Part shown: positions 33,650-44,707 of the stretch, piece by piece | How positions within the stretch are numbered: position 1 is the stretch's first letter | How the letters are laid out: every line of letters begins with the position of its first letter | From: Prorocentrum cordatum | Lineage: Eukaryota > Sar > Dinophyceae > Prorocentrales > Prorocentraceae | Reading direction: 5' to 3' | Assembly: GCA_963575745.1 (NCBI GenBank) | Contig: CAUYUJ010000669.1 | Location: 792,501 to 856,500, forward strand | Length of the DNA: 64,000 nucleotides | Position numbers and translations under genes: made by a program | Notes under the pieces: model-generated | Databases searched by the model: none | What the model saw: only the letters and a program-made list of their open reading frames with translations | Told to the model about the DNA's origin: nothing

Positions 33650-36600
33650 ACAATCGTGACTTGTTGTGATGACGATGGTGTCGACGATGAAGGTGATGAT
33701 AATGACGACGATGATGGTCAGTTGTGGTGGTAATGAATACGAAGATTGGTGGCGATAGTGATGATGCTTATTTGTGACGGTGCTGAACAGCACTTGTGAC
33801 GAGACGATGATCGGTGGTGATGATTTGATGATCCTGATTATGATGATGATGATGGTGTCGGCGATGGTGATGATGGTGATGATGATGATGATGTTGGATG
33901 TGACGTTTCATGGCTGGTGGTGATGGCGATTGGCGGTGGTGATGATTTGGTGATGGTGATTGGTGGTGGTCTGTGATGGTGGCGATGATGACGACGTTGG
34001 TGGTGACGATGATCATGGTGGTGATGCGGATGCTTGACGGTTATGATGCTGCTAGTTTGTTGTGAAATTCATGGGGGGTGGATTATGGTGATAGGTGGCG
34101 GTGGTGGTGGTGATGACGATGATGATCGCGATGATGGTGGTGATGACGTTGATGACCATGGTGGTAGTGGTGATGACGATGATGATGTTGCTGCTAGTGG
34201 TGATCATGATAATTGCAGCCATGATGCTGGTGATGGCGACGATGATGATGGTGCTGGTGATGATGATGATGCCGATGATTACTATGATGGTTGGTGGTGG
34301 TAACGATGGTGATGATGCGGGACACGACGGTGGTGGTGATGTCGATCCTGATGATTGTGGTGGTGGTGGAGTTGATGAAGATGCTGATTGGCGGTCGTTC
34401 GTGATGGTGATGGTGGTGGTGGTGATGGCGATGCCGATGCCGTTTTCGATGGCGGTGACGATGATGATAATGCTTTTGATAAGGATGCTGTGTATTGGTG
34501 ATGGTAATGTTCGGTGGTGATGGCGATGAGGGCTGATAGTGATGCGTTGGGAAAGGTGGTCACGGTGGTGGTTTGTGATGATTGTGATGATGGTGATGTT
34601 TGTGACGATAATGGTTATGATGATTGTTGTGGTTGGTTGTGGTGGTGAACAAATGCCTGGTGGCGATGGTGTTGGTACCGGTGGTGATGAGGATGATGAT
34701 GAATGGTGATGGTGATGGTGATGATGATGGTACTGGAAACCATGATTGGAGGATGTGATGACGATGCGGACGAGGATGAGGATGATAAAGGTTGTGATTG
34801 GCGGTGATGATGGTGTTGATGATGGTATTGATGATGATGACGATGATTGGTGGTTGTGGGTGACGAGGGTGATGATGATAATGAGGCAGATGATGGTGAC
34901 GACGATGAGAATGGTTTTGATGACTAGAGGCGATGGCATCATTAGGGTTGACGGTGATTGGCGATGATGGTGACGTTGGTGATGAGCGTTGATGATGGTG
35001 ACAATCGGTGAGGACTTTAATGGTGAGGGGGTATAGATGATGTTTAGTGATCTGGACGATATTGATGATATGATTGATGATGATGCTGGGCATGCTGATC
35101 ATGACGATGAGGTTGTTAGTGATGATGGTGATGATGATCAGGTGAGGAGTCAGATGCGGATTCTGATTATGAGTGTGATGGTGTTTGTTGGTGGTGATGC
35201 TAATGGCGATGATGAGGAAGATGATTGGTGGTGGTAATCGTGATGATGATCGGCGGCGGTATTGATGCGAATAATTGGTTGCGGTGGAGATGATGATGGT
35301 AAGGATGACGGTGAACGGTGATGCTGGTGATTGGTGGTGCTGATGGTGGTGCTGGTGATGGCGAGGATGATGATGATGATGGTTCTGATTAGGATGCTGA
35401 TGTTCAGGATGAGGATGCAGATGATGATGATGAGCATGATGAGGACGATGATGTTGAGGTGGTGGTGCTGATGGTGATCATGATGATTGGTGGTGGTGAT
35501 GCTTGATGGCTTTGATGGTGGCACCTTGTTTCGATGGTGATGGTGATCTGGATGATGATGATGATGCTGATGATGATGAATCGAATGGTTGTATGATGCC
35601 GATTGTGAGGATGATGGTGACGAGGCTGAGGATGACGATGATGATTGTGCAGAAGATGACGGTGATAATGATGATGGTCAGGATGTGGATGATGGTGCTG
35701 GTGATTGGTGGTGATGGCGACGGTGATGATGTGGAGGATGATTGGTGGTGGTGGTGATCATTGGTGGCGATGGCGATGATGCTCATAAGTTGTGGCGGTG
35801 ATGGTGGGGATGCTGATTAATGATGATAGCTTGGTGTGACTGTGGTGATGATTAGAAGTGATGGTGCTGGTGTATGTGGTGATGATGATGGTGAAGAGGA
35901 TGATAATGCGGATGATGACGATGCTTACAATCATGGTGAGGATCATGATTGTGATGAGGATGGTTACGATGGTAATGAAGTGTTTTATGGTGATGGTGAT
36001 TGGTGTTAAGGCGATGATGATGATGATGATGATGGTGATGCCGATGATTGGTGTTAGCGGTGGTGATGAGAAGTTGCGTTGATGATGGGACTGATGATGG
36101 TGATGGTGTTGTTGATGATGATGGGGATGAGGATGATGATTATTGATGCAATGATGGTTTGTGGTGATGACGTTCGCTTTGTGGTTATGGTGATGACGAT
36201 GGTTGTTTCTGATAGTATGGTGATGATGGTCACGATGATAGTGGGTGATGGTGGTGATGATCGGTGATGCTGGTGCTGATGATGATGCATGATGTGATGA
36301 TGATTGGTGGAAGTTGTGGGCCGGTGATGCGGATGGTGTTCACCGCTGGTGAATCTGGTGATGATGATGACGATGGTAATAATGACGGTGACGATGGCGA
36401 TGATGATGACGATGACGATGATGACGACGATGATGATGATGGTGGTAGTGATGATGATGATGATGATGCTGATGATGATGATGATGCTGATGATGAGTGG
36501 TGATGGTAATGATCACGATGATCATTGGTGGTGATGATGATTGGTGGCAATGACGATTGGTGGTGTTTGCCCATGATGATGATGCTGCTCGCGGTGATGA

Positions 36601-36845
36601 TGATTGGTTGCGGTGATGGTTTGGTGATGATTGGTGGTAGTGGTGACGACGATAACGGTCATGGTAACGATGATGGTGGTGGCAACGATGATGATGCCGC
36701 TGGTGATGATGGTGTTGATGCTGATGGTGATGTTGATGCTGTTGATAATGCTGATGATGATGCCGATGGTGATGGTGATGATGATGATGAGGATGAGGAT
36801 GAGGATGAGGATGAGTACGATAATGACGATTATGATTATTGTATC
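32446..36845 (+). repeat. 4.4-kb imperfect GAT/GTG trinucleotide island
   Basis: Sequence built from GATGATGGTG, GGTGATGATG and TGGTGGTGATG words, with C nearly absent from the plus strand and no pure repeat longer than a few dozen bases. Frames read Met/Val or Asp/Gly repeats on plus and His/Ser/Ile repeats on minus; these are composition artefacts. It fills most of the interval between the two gene copies. Confidence 0.95.
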
Positions 36846-36985
36846 GATGCTTCGTGTGTCCTACCTGCTGGTGGGGACGGATGTGCGTCCAGCGCGACAA
36901 CAATTTGCGCATGAATTCAAAACCATCACCGAAGAAGGAGCACAATGCATGTACACTGAACTTGCGTGGATTTCTTCTGTCGGAA
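36846..36985. other. Short unique interval in the repeat desert
   Basis: Unique sequence (GTCCTACCTGCTGGTGGGG... to ...CTTCTGTCGGAACTGGG); no gene supported. Confidence 0.4.
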
Positions 36986-38046
36986 CTGGGTCCCCGAGGA
37001 AGAGGAAGGAGGAAGAGAAAGAGGAAGAGAAGGAGGAGGAGGAGGACGAGGAAGAGGAGGAGAAGGGGAGTTGGAGGAGGAAGGAGGGAGGGGGGAGGAG
37101 GTTTGCCCTCTGCCTCCCACTCCCGCCTTGTTTACATTGAAGTGCTTCCAGTAGGACCGCGCCCCCGAGGGAGTAGGGAGGAGATATGAGGAAGGAGGAA
37201 GGAGGAAGGAGTAGGAGGAGGAAGAGGAGGAGGAGGAGGGGGAGGGGGAGGGGGAGGGGGAGAGGGGGAGTGGGAGGGGGCAAGCTAGGTGCGCTCGCGT
37301 CATATCTGACGTCCTACCCCTCCCTCCCATCCCTTACCATGGCGCTGATTTTCTCTATCCGCGGACGCGTGTCGTAGCGGACCTGTGGCTCCGCGCGCGC
37401 GTGCGTAGTGGGTGGTGGTGCACGTGCGTGCGTGTGTGCGTGGTTGTCGTGGTGGTGGTAGTGGTGGTGGTGGTGGTGGTGATGGTGGTGGTGGTGGTGC
37501 TGGTGGTGGTGGTGGTGCTGGTGGTGGTGGTGTTGGTACTGGTGCTGGTGCTGGTGGTGGTGGTGTGGTGGTGGTGGTGGTGGTGGTGGTGGCGGTGCGG
37601 CGCGGTGGTGGCGGGCGGATGGGCGCGCGAGAAAAAGGCCCGCGCTGGGGCGAGAACGCCATCCTGAACGACGGAGGCCAAACACCGATCCGAAAATGAG
37701 GCCCACGCTGCAGCGGGAGCACGATTCGGAACGATTCGGGAGCAGAAATGAGGCCGGCGCCTCAACGAGAGCAGCATTTTGGGAAAAAATGACGCCGGCG
37801 CCTCAGCGAGAGTCGTTTCCCGGGATTTCCCGGGAATCTTGTGTGTAAAAAACAGTACGCGGAGGGTGCGCGGCCATCACCCGGACGCCATCAGGGGAAG
37901 ATGGAGAGTATTTTCATATTGAGTAAGTGTAAAAGGAGGGAGAAGGAGGGGGAGGGGGACGGGGGGGAGGAGGAGGAGGAGGAAGAGGAGGAGGAGGAGG
38001 AGGAGGAGGAGGAGGAGGAGGAGGAGGAGAAGCAGCAGCAGCAGCA
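36986..38046 (+). repeat. Purine-strand mosaic: GAGGAA, GGAGG, GGTGGT and GGA tracts
   Basis: GA-rich tracts lie at 36998-37100 and 37186-37275, (GGT)n at 37435-37600 and (GGA)n at 37965-38032, followed by CAGCAGCAGCAGC. Near 37697-37815 an ATGAGGCCGGCGCCTCA unit occurs about three times and is largely palindromic (GCCGGCGCC). Confidence 0.9.
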
Positions 38047-38641
38047 AAGAGGCCATCTTGGGCGTCTTGGACCGAACGTTCAGCGATACATAAGTTGAAT
38101 CGTGCGAATGTCGGCGAAGATGTTTTGGATCTGTGCTGGACCCTCCCTGGCTGTGCCTCTAGCGCCGCTTCGAAAATTCTGAGCGAGCCTCTGAATATTC
38201 ATGATTTTGCTTGTTGATTCCATAGGTGGGGGTGGAGGGGAGAGCTGCTGGGCAGGGTGCAATTCAAGCCATGTCCAGACCACGAGTCGGTGTCTGTAAG
38301 CCCGTTCCGAACTATCGGGCCCTCAGGGTGCGAGTAAGCTCACCCTAGTGAATATACGAGGGCGTTCCTGACGTCTTCAGAACGGTTGAGACTTGCCGTG
38401 ACGGGCTTCCTTTTCTTCACTCCACAGTTTGAGCACTTTCGCAAGTCGCACGCGAACCCATCTGCACCCAGACGGTCGTCTCAAGACGGGTGCTCGAATC
38501 CGCGCGGGGGGGCCATCTTCCGCGAGTTTCGGAGGGGACCGCGAAGGCCCTTGCACGCGTCCTGGAGAGCTCTGGTTGATGCTGGCATGGTGCTCCTGGG
38601 AACTGGTCAACCACCCCAGTTTATTGTCCTTCTCCTGCTCC

Positions 38642-38678
38642 TCCGTGTCCGTTTTGAATCCTGCCCGCTTGGCTCAAG
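38642..38678 (+). promoter_or_regulatory. Tandem relict of dinoflagellate spliced leader (copy B)
   Basis: Identical to 30443-30479, with the same 66-base distance to the ATG at 38745, so the relict predates the gene duplication (or was copied by conversion). Confidence 0.75.
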
Positions 38679-38744
38679 AAGCCCACGATAGGGTTGACCT
38701 GCCACGGAACTCGGTTCACCACACTACCTCAGCACCGCAGAGCA

Positions 38745-39778
38745 ATGGCGCGCGCCTCGGTGCTTGCCCTGATGGCGTTCCCTGTCCTGCGGGCTGGCGC
38801 CCTCAACTCGGCAGCGGAGGCGCAGGCGGAGGAGACGGATGCCCTGAGCCACAGGGCATATTTGGACGTTACCGTCGGGGCGGTCAGCGCTGGGGCCCAG
38901 GCGGCAGAGGTGCAGGAGCTGAGTGCCCATGGCCACAGGGCGTACCTGGACGTCACCGTCGGGGCGGTCAGCGCCGGGGCCCAGGCGGCGGAGGTGCAGG
39001 AGCTGAGGAGCGGGTCCGGCCACAGGTCGGCGGAGGCCGAAGGGGTGGATGGCCCAGGGGCGGGCATGACACGTATTCGCCAGGAGGCCTCGTGGAGGAC
39101 GCGGGCGATCGGAGCCCCCCCGGGATACATGTGATGCGCCCCCCCCCCGGGCTTGCCCGCCCCTGCTGCGGCCGCCGAGCAGGGCGTACCTGGACGTCAC
39201 CGCCGGGGCGGTCAGCCACGTGGCCTCGGACGAGGCCCTGGAGGAGCTCGACGCGGGAGACCGCCCCAAGGGCGCCCGCAGGCGGGCCCGCGAGCGCGCG
39301 CTGGCGGCGCAGGCCGCGGAGGACGTCGCCAAGAGCGGCTGCGCCCAGCTCGGCGGCGACAAGTGGTTCTCGGACGCGCACGGCGAGCTGTTCCAGGTTC
39401 CAGGCCTCCGTGAGGGGGTCCGAGCAGATGGGGTCGGGGGATCGCGCGATGCGTCGGCGATGCGTCGGCGATGCGGCTCGAGGTGGACGCTGACTTTCTC
39501 GGTGCCGGCATCGCCAAAACATCCCCGACGTCGCCGCGCGGAGACGCGGCGCGATCCTCCGACCCCGTGCGCTCGTGTGCTCATTCGGGGGGGCTCTACA
39601 GGTGAAGCAGGAGAAGTGCTCGATCACCTTCCCGCTGAAGACGCGGGCCGGGACGGTCGAGAAGCGCGGCGTCGTCAGGGGCACCAAGGTTCTCGTGGAG
39701 CCGCCTTTCCCCGAGGGCACGGTTGTGGGAGCGAGCGTCAAGTTCGAGAACGGCGCCCAGTGGGAGCGCAAGTGGTGA
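38745..39778 (+). CDS. Small secreted repeat protein of unknown family, three exons (copy B)
   Basis: Exon 1 38745-39025, intron 39026-39182, exon 2 39183-39396, intron 39397-39601, exon 3 39602-39778. The predicted 223-residue protein is identical to copy A: the only coding difference, at the position equal to 30596, changes a GCC codon to GCT (both Ala), and a second difference falls in intron 2. Signal peptide, three YLDVT repeats, charged helix and Cys-containing C-terminal part are therefore the same. Tandem arrays of near-identical genes are common in dinoflagellates and raise transcript dosage. The identical introns argue for recent duplication or gene conversion rather than selection on the protein alone. 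Confidence 0.75.
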
Positions 39779-42700
39779 GCGCTTCGCCGGATCTTGGATC
39801 AGATGGCCACCTTCGGCCCTGTGTTCTTTTTTTGCTTACACTTCTGCCGCTGCCCCATCTCCTCTTTTTTGTTCCTGCTCCTGCTCTTCCCCTACTCCTG
39901 CACCTGCTCTCCTCCTCTCGTCCTGACATGTTTCCTCCCGTCCCTCTTAGTCTCGGCTTCCGGTGGGCCGGAGTCTGGCAAGGTGTAGTGTGAAGGTATC
40001 GTCATCTCCCTCTCCCGAGCGCAGGCAGAGGTTGGACGGCAAAAGAGAGATGGCCTGGAGGGAGAGCGGCGGAGCGCGGCAGGAGGCAGTCCCCGAGGGC
40101 AGGATACTTCCGCGGCCCTGGATGGGAAAGTGGCGACCTCGCGCTAGCCTCTGTCAGTGTCGTAAGACATCTTGAAGAGGATGGAAAGGTTTTCTGAGAT
40201 TGCTGCCCGTTCCACGTTTTAGCCTTTGTCGGCCTCCTGGGAGGCTTTCGTCGCCACAGCTCCATTCGTTTCGAAATTATGGTCAGACTGCCCCCCGGGA
40301 AAGGTCCGTGTAGTTGCGGTATTGGTACCCTTTTGTTCTCCAGTATCCGCGTGTTGGGGCCTGTGTGATGATATGATGATGGATGCTTTTCAATTAGGAT
40401 GATTTTGGTGATGATGATCGTAATTCCTAACGCTCCCCTGGTTATATTTTTCATTTGATGCCACTTCCTCCGAATGAAGATTGGCAGGGCCTGCGGAGCG
40501 AGACCCCTCCGCAGCTATCAGTGCTTGCAGTGAAGCTATGTTTCCGGGCTCGAAGTTTGATGCGTTCGGTATTGAAGAGCGATACCACGGAATGAATGGA
40601 AGGCAGCAGATCGCCTTCGGGCCCCTAGATTGTGTCAAGGGCTCCGATTCACCAGCGGAAAATGAGTTTGGCCGCAGCGCGCCGCGACCGGACGCGGGCA
40701 AGGCCGACGATGAACGGTACGGGGCTAAGCAATTTGGGCGGGTCGTCATTGCCGCGTGGTGTCCACCGGTCCCACGTGCTCTCTTCTTGCTCGGAGGTCA
40801 TCATGGAGGACCCCGACCACGTATCCATTTGTTCTAACGATGAGATGTTTGTGAAGGCGACACCTCGCCAAAGCGGAAGGATGGCTGGTGACTATCGTCG
40901 GGGGGGTGGTCCCAAGGTCCGTGGCTTTGGGTACTCATCCGCGTCGGCTCGGGAATTGTCGCCGGCGTCAGTGCCCGTTGACGGCGGGCGCGCCCCGTCG
41001 TGGGACAGCCTGCACGGGGAGACTCGGGAGTCAAGGATGCATGTTGCGAAACATTTGGGGGGAACCATCAGCCCGTCTGTCAAAACATGGGGGGAGGTCT
41101 CAACCGCCCTATGCCGCTTGCGGGGGGGCCACGCTCCTTGCGCATGAGAGAGTATGTGTGTTCATCTTTCCCCATCGTAGTACGATTTCTGGTTTTCCCG
41201 TTGTACTTTCATATGGGCGAACATATGGCGTATACTTGCTTGCGTGAGTCACGCAGCATTGCCACCGTGTGCCCGCGCCCCTCCCGGGGTTGGACTTTGC
41301 CCTCGCGCGCCCGATGGCCTCTCGCGGGCTGAGGCAGCTCGTTCATTCGCTGATGCCCCACTGTGGGCGTGGAGATTATCCTCGCGCGCCTTCGGCCGAT
41401 AGAGGGGCGCGAAGGGTCTGCGCTGATGCGCCATCGCGTTGTTCCAGGCGTCGGGGAGAGCTCTTGGGCGCGGAGTCATTGCGAGGATGTCTCCAGCGGG
41501 GCCGCGGCGCTACTGCTGCGAGGAAACGACGTGCGAGGATACTTCGACTGGGCATTGCACGGCGCAGGGGCATTGAAACAAACTTGCGAGGATATTCGTA
41601 GCGGAAGCGCGGCATTGCCTTCAAGGCGCTTGTTGCGCAGGCGTCTCCAGCTTGCCCGCGGCAGCCGCGCGCCGCCGCGGTAAGCTGCGAGGGTGGCCGG
41701 AGTGGGGGCGCGACCGCGGGCCCCAGGCTTCGCGGCCCTGTCTGTCGTTTCTCTCATCCTCTGCGTAATGCCACATGTATTTGCCATTTTTGTCCTCGCA
41801 AATCTTTCGGGCCCCCCATCTCTCTCGTCCTCCGCGAAACTGCGTTGGCCCCATCATCGCCCGCGACATTCCTCTGCCGCGTTTCGCGCACTCTTCGCGT
41901 GCTATGATTGTCCTGCGCGTTGGATGGGAGACGATGGCATTGCTGGAGATTCCATCCTTGACGCCGACGGCGCTGCAGATGACGGCGCAGATGTGCCCGT
42001 TCATTTTCCCGCGCCAGCGCGGGCGAGACGAGGGCGGCATGCCCTCGGCCACGGCCCGTCGTTGTCCTTTTTCTGGTTCCGACAGCGGTTGGCCCGACGG
42101 GGTCGCTCCGCTCCGTCGCGCGCCAACGGGCGGACCCAGGGGCGCGGCGTTCGATTGCCGCGGCGTGGCCTACCCGGCCCGCTCGGTCGATCGCAGACGG
42201 CGCCTTCGCGGCGAGAGCGACGCGATGGCCGTCGACAGTGTAAAATGGTCTGCTGAAGCTGCTGCTGTAGAGGCTTCTGCGCGTCGGGCTTGCGCCCGAA
42301 GCGCCGCGGCGCCCCCGCGGCCCTGGGCGCGGCGCATTGCTCGACTGCCTTCGGCAGTTGGGCCCCAGAAGTCGCGCGCAGTGAGAATCGACAGATCTAG
42401 GCGGTGAATTAGTATTTTTTACCTTCCCAGTCGCATCCACGCCGGGGGAATGGTTCGGAGCTGGCAAGGCATGCGCGCATGTTATGTTGAAGCGACGCCT
42501 TGGATTGTTGTCGAGTTCGTCGGCGAGGGCGCCTCGTCGCGCGTCGAGGCGGCTGCGATCGCCGGGCGCTCGCCCGTCCCAGGCGTAAGTTAAAAGCTTC
42601 ACTGGTTCTAGAGGGCCAGAAGGGTTTGGGTTTCAAGTCGCAAGGGGCGGGGCGGGGAGGGGGGGGGCGGGGGGGGCGGCGCAGGGTGCGGCGCCACTTC

Positions 42701-43004
42701 TGCGCGCGAGATGCCGCGGTGGACTCGGGCAGCGTGGCCATTGAATCATTCCGAGGCTACATTTGCTGAAACGACGCGCTTGTTTGGCGGGGTTGCCGCT
42801 GGCAGCGGGGAATTTTCGGGCGGCATGCGCCGGGGCGCGAAGCCCATCAATGTTGAACTCGCGCGCAAAAGTGGGGTTAGACCGGGCTTCGCATCATGTT
42901 TGCGCTGTTGCGCCTTTCGTGGCAAGTCGCAACAAATCCAGCGCTTGCATCCGCATGTTCGTCGATGGCAGCCCCCAGTGGAGAGGGGCAGAGATGCGCT
43001 ATGC
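39779..43004. other. Copy B 3' region and unassigned interval
   Basis: The 3' part of the duplication ends near 40270. Beyond it, frames are short and motif-free on both strands. GC content rises after 41250, with hairpin-prone CG-rich blocks and G-runs at 42655-42680. No gene is supported. Confidence 0.4.
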
Positions 43005-43046
43005 GGGTTTAGGGTTTAGGGTTTCGGATTATGGGTTTAGGGTTTT
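43005..43046 (+). repeat. Short interstitial telomere-like tract (TTTAGGG type)
   Basis: GGGTTTAGGGTTTAGGG, then TTTCGGATTAT, then GGGTTTAGGGTTTT: four copies of TTTAGGG or a close variant in about 42 bases. TTTAGGG is the plant and dinoflagellate-type telomere unit. The tract lies inside ordinary sequence, so it is an internal relic, not a chromosome end. Confidence 0.75.
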
Positions 43047-44097
43047 GTGTCCTTGCAGCGTCTCAGAGCCATCGCTTATTTCTTACGCGACAGAGACCTT
43101 CGCAAAATCGCACAGCGTCGGTTTCTTCATATGGGCAGATGTGGATTCGCACGCTCACTGATTGGTGCCAAGCCTGTCGACTTTGCAAACTGGCGCTGGT
43201 CGACGCCCCCCTCAATTTGCAGCGAGCGCGGCCCGATCTTGGAGAGCTTCCTGACAGCGTTCCACGCGGCCGTCCTCGGACACGCGCAGGAGGAAGCAAC
43301 CTGAACGCACATATCTTCGCCCATGCCTAAACGTTTTAGCATAACCCCGAACTCATCGAGACTTGGGTGAAAAAAGGGGATCGACGTTTTACGTGGTGCG
43401 CCTAGGGATGTGACGCCCCCGATCGCTTTCGCTTGGTCGGCATCACTGGGCCGCGAAGCTACGGGGCAGTTTGCGCCCAGCGGCCCTGCGGGGCCCGTCG
43501 GACAGGTGCGCGCGCGGCCTGTGGCCCCGATTTTTCCCACCGAAAGCGGTTTGGTCTGTCCCGCGCTATGGTCGCCCAGATCGGCAGGTCGCGGGCCCTG
43601 TTGCGCTGGGCCCGGGCTCGCTTGAGCTTGCAGACCACGTGGGCGACTACTTTCTGCCTGCGAGTATGCTCTACTACCACTGCGGCGCCACGAAGACAGA
43701 CCGGGCTTCGTCGCGCGCTACGGCCCATCGGCGGGCGCGCGAACATCCGCCTCCTCAGGATCAGACCAGCCGCCCCAAGTTGGGCGCCCATTTCCTGCGC
43801 TTCTCCACGATTGGCACAACCGTGGCCCAGGAGCGCGAGGCACCTGGGACCCTGCGCAGCGGGGCGCGTCGCAGCTGGCCGCGGCGCAGGGAATGCATCC
43901 CCGTCGACCCAGAAGAAGGCCCGATGTCATTCTGCAGCCGCCCCCGAGAAACCTTTGCATGAGGGGGTCCTTCATTTGGCGGCCGCGGCCCAAGGCTGCG
44001 CCGATCGGCGGCTGCGCCGCTGGCGGCGGTAACCCGCCGCAAGGGCGGGCCCGCCCTCCTTCGCCGCCGCTGGGGGCGCCGCCGTCGCAGATTACAG

Positions 44098-44098
<1 letters not shown>
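43047..44098. other. Unassigned interval
   Basis: Open frames of 60-200 codons on both strands carry no motif I recognise. No gene supported. Confidence 0.4.

Positions 44099-44135
<37 letters not shown>
44099..44135. repeat. (TA)n microsatellite
   Basis: About 18 TA units followed by a G-run. A second short ATATATAT occurs at 44170. Confidence 0.95.
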
Positions 44136-44137
<2 letters not shown>

Positions 44138-44174
44138 GGGGGGTTCAGGTGGAAAACCAAAAAACCCAATATAT

Positions 44175-44490
44175 ATATGTGAGTAGCAGGGTTTCGTAGC
44201 ATCGTGGCGAGAAAACCTTGCTATTCACAGTTTTTTTTTGTTGTTTTTTGCTTCAGCTAGAAAACCTAAAAAAAACAAACCTGTGAATAGCATGGTTTTC
44301 TCGCCGCCAAACCACCAAACACTGCTATTCACAAGTTTTTCTGGCGCTCATCGGCGCCGACCATCGCCGGCGAAGTTTGCAGACCTCTGAAAACCAAAAA
44401 AAACAAAACAACACATGTGAATAGCAGTGTTTCGTGGTATCACTGACCAAAAAAACAAAAAACATGTGAATAGAAGTGTTTTGTTGCCCT
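44175..44490. repeat. AATAGCAGTGTTT-type repeat cluster, upstream of LINE
   Basis: Units such as GTGAATAGCAGTGTTTCGTGG and GTGAATAGAAGTGTTTTG alternate with reverse-oriented CTATTCACAG and with A- or T-runs. The same words recur downstream of the LINE at 51550-51760. The word GCGAAGTTTGCAGA at 44370 is matched in reverse complement near 51508-51521. Confidence 0.75.
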
Positions 44491-44495
44491 GCTGT

Positions 44496-44530
44496 TCCTC
44501 CTCCTCCTCCTCCTCCTCCTCCTCCTCCTC

Positions 44531-44555
<25 letters not shown>
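44496..44555 (+). repeat. (CCT)n trinucleotide tract
   Basis: About 20 CCT units followed by a C-run, 150 bases before LINE ORF1. Confidence 0.95.
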
Positions 44556-44561
<6 letters not shown>

Positions 44562-44707
44562 TAGCCGTGCTGCCACCTCGAGCGATTCAGGAGGTTGCGA
44601 ACGCGTAACTTCAGCGCGGCACCGCGTTCGCGGGCCACGATTCTTCAAGCTTTCGGCTGGCAGTCTGCCCTGCTGCGCCACTTCGCGGGCTCCTGGAGGA
44701 GCAGCCC

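Larger units (their letters stand above)
38104..40270 (+). repeat. Tandem segmental duplication, copy B
   Basis: Partner of 29936-32010. Its upstream edge (GATGTTTTGGATCTGTGCTGG near 38120) resembles the MITE terminal repeat; a few degenerate TCTTGGGCG units precede it at 38050-38080. Confidence 0.9.

Noticed and set aside
32446-36845. Long Met/Val, Asp/Gly or His/Ser frames in the GAT island
   Set aside because: The same repeat gives open frames on both strands and the residues follow the repeat, not a protein.
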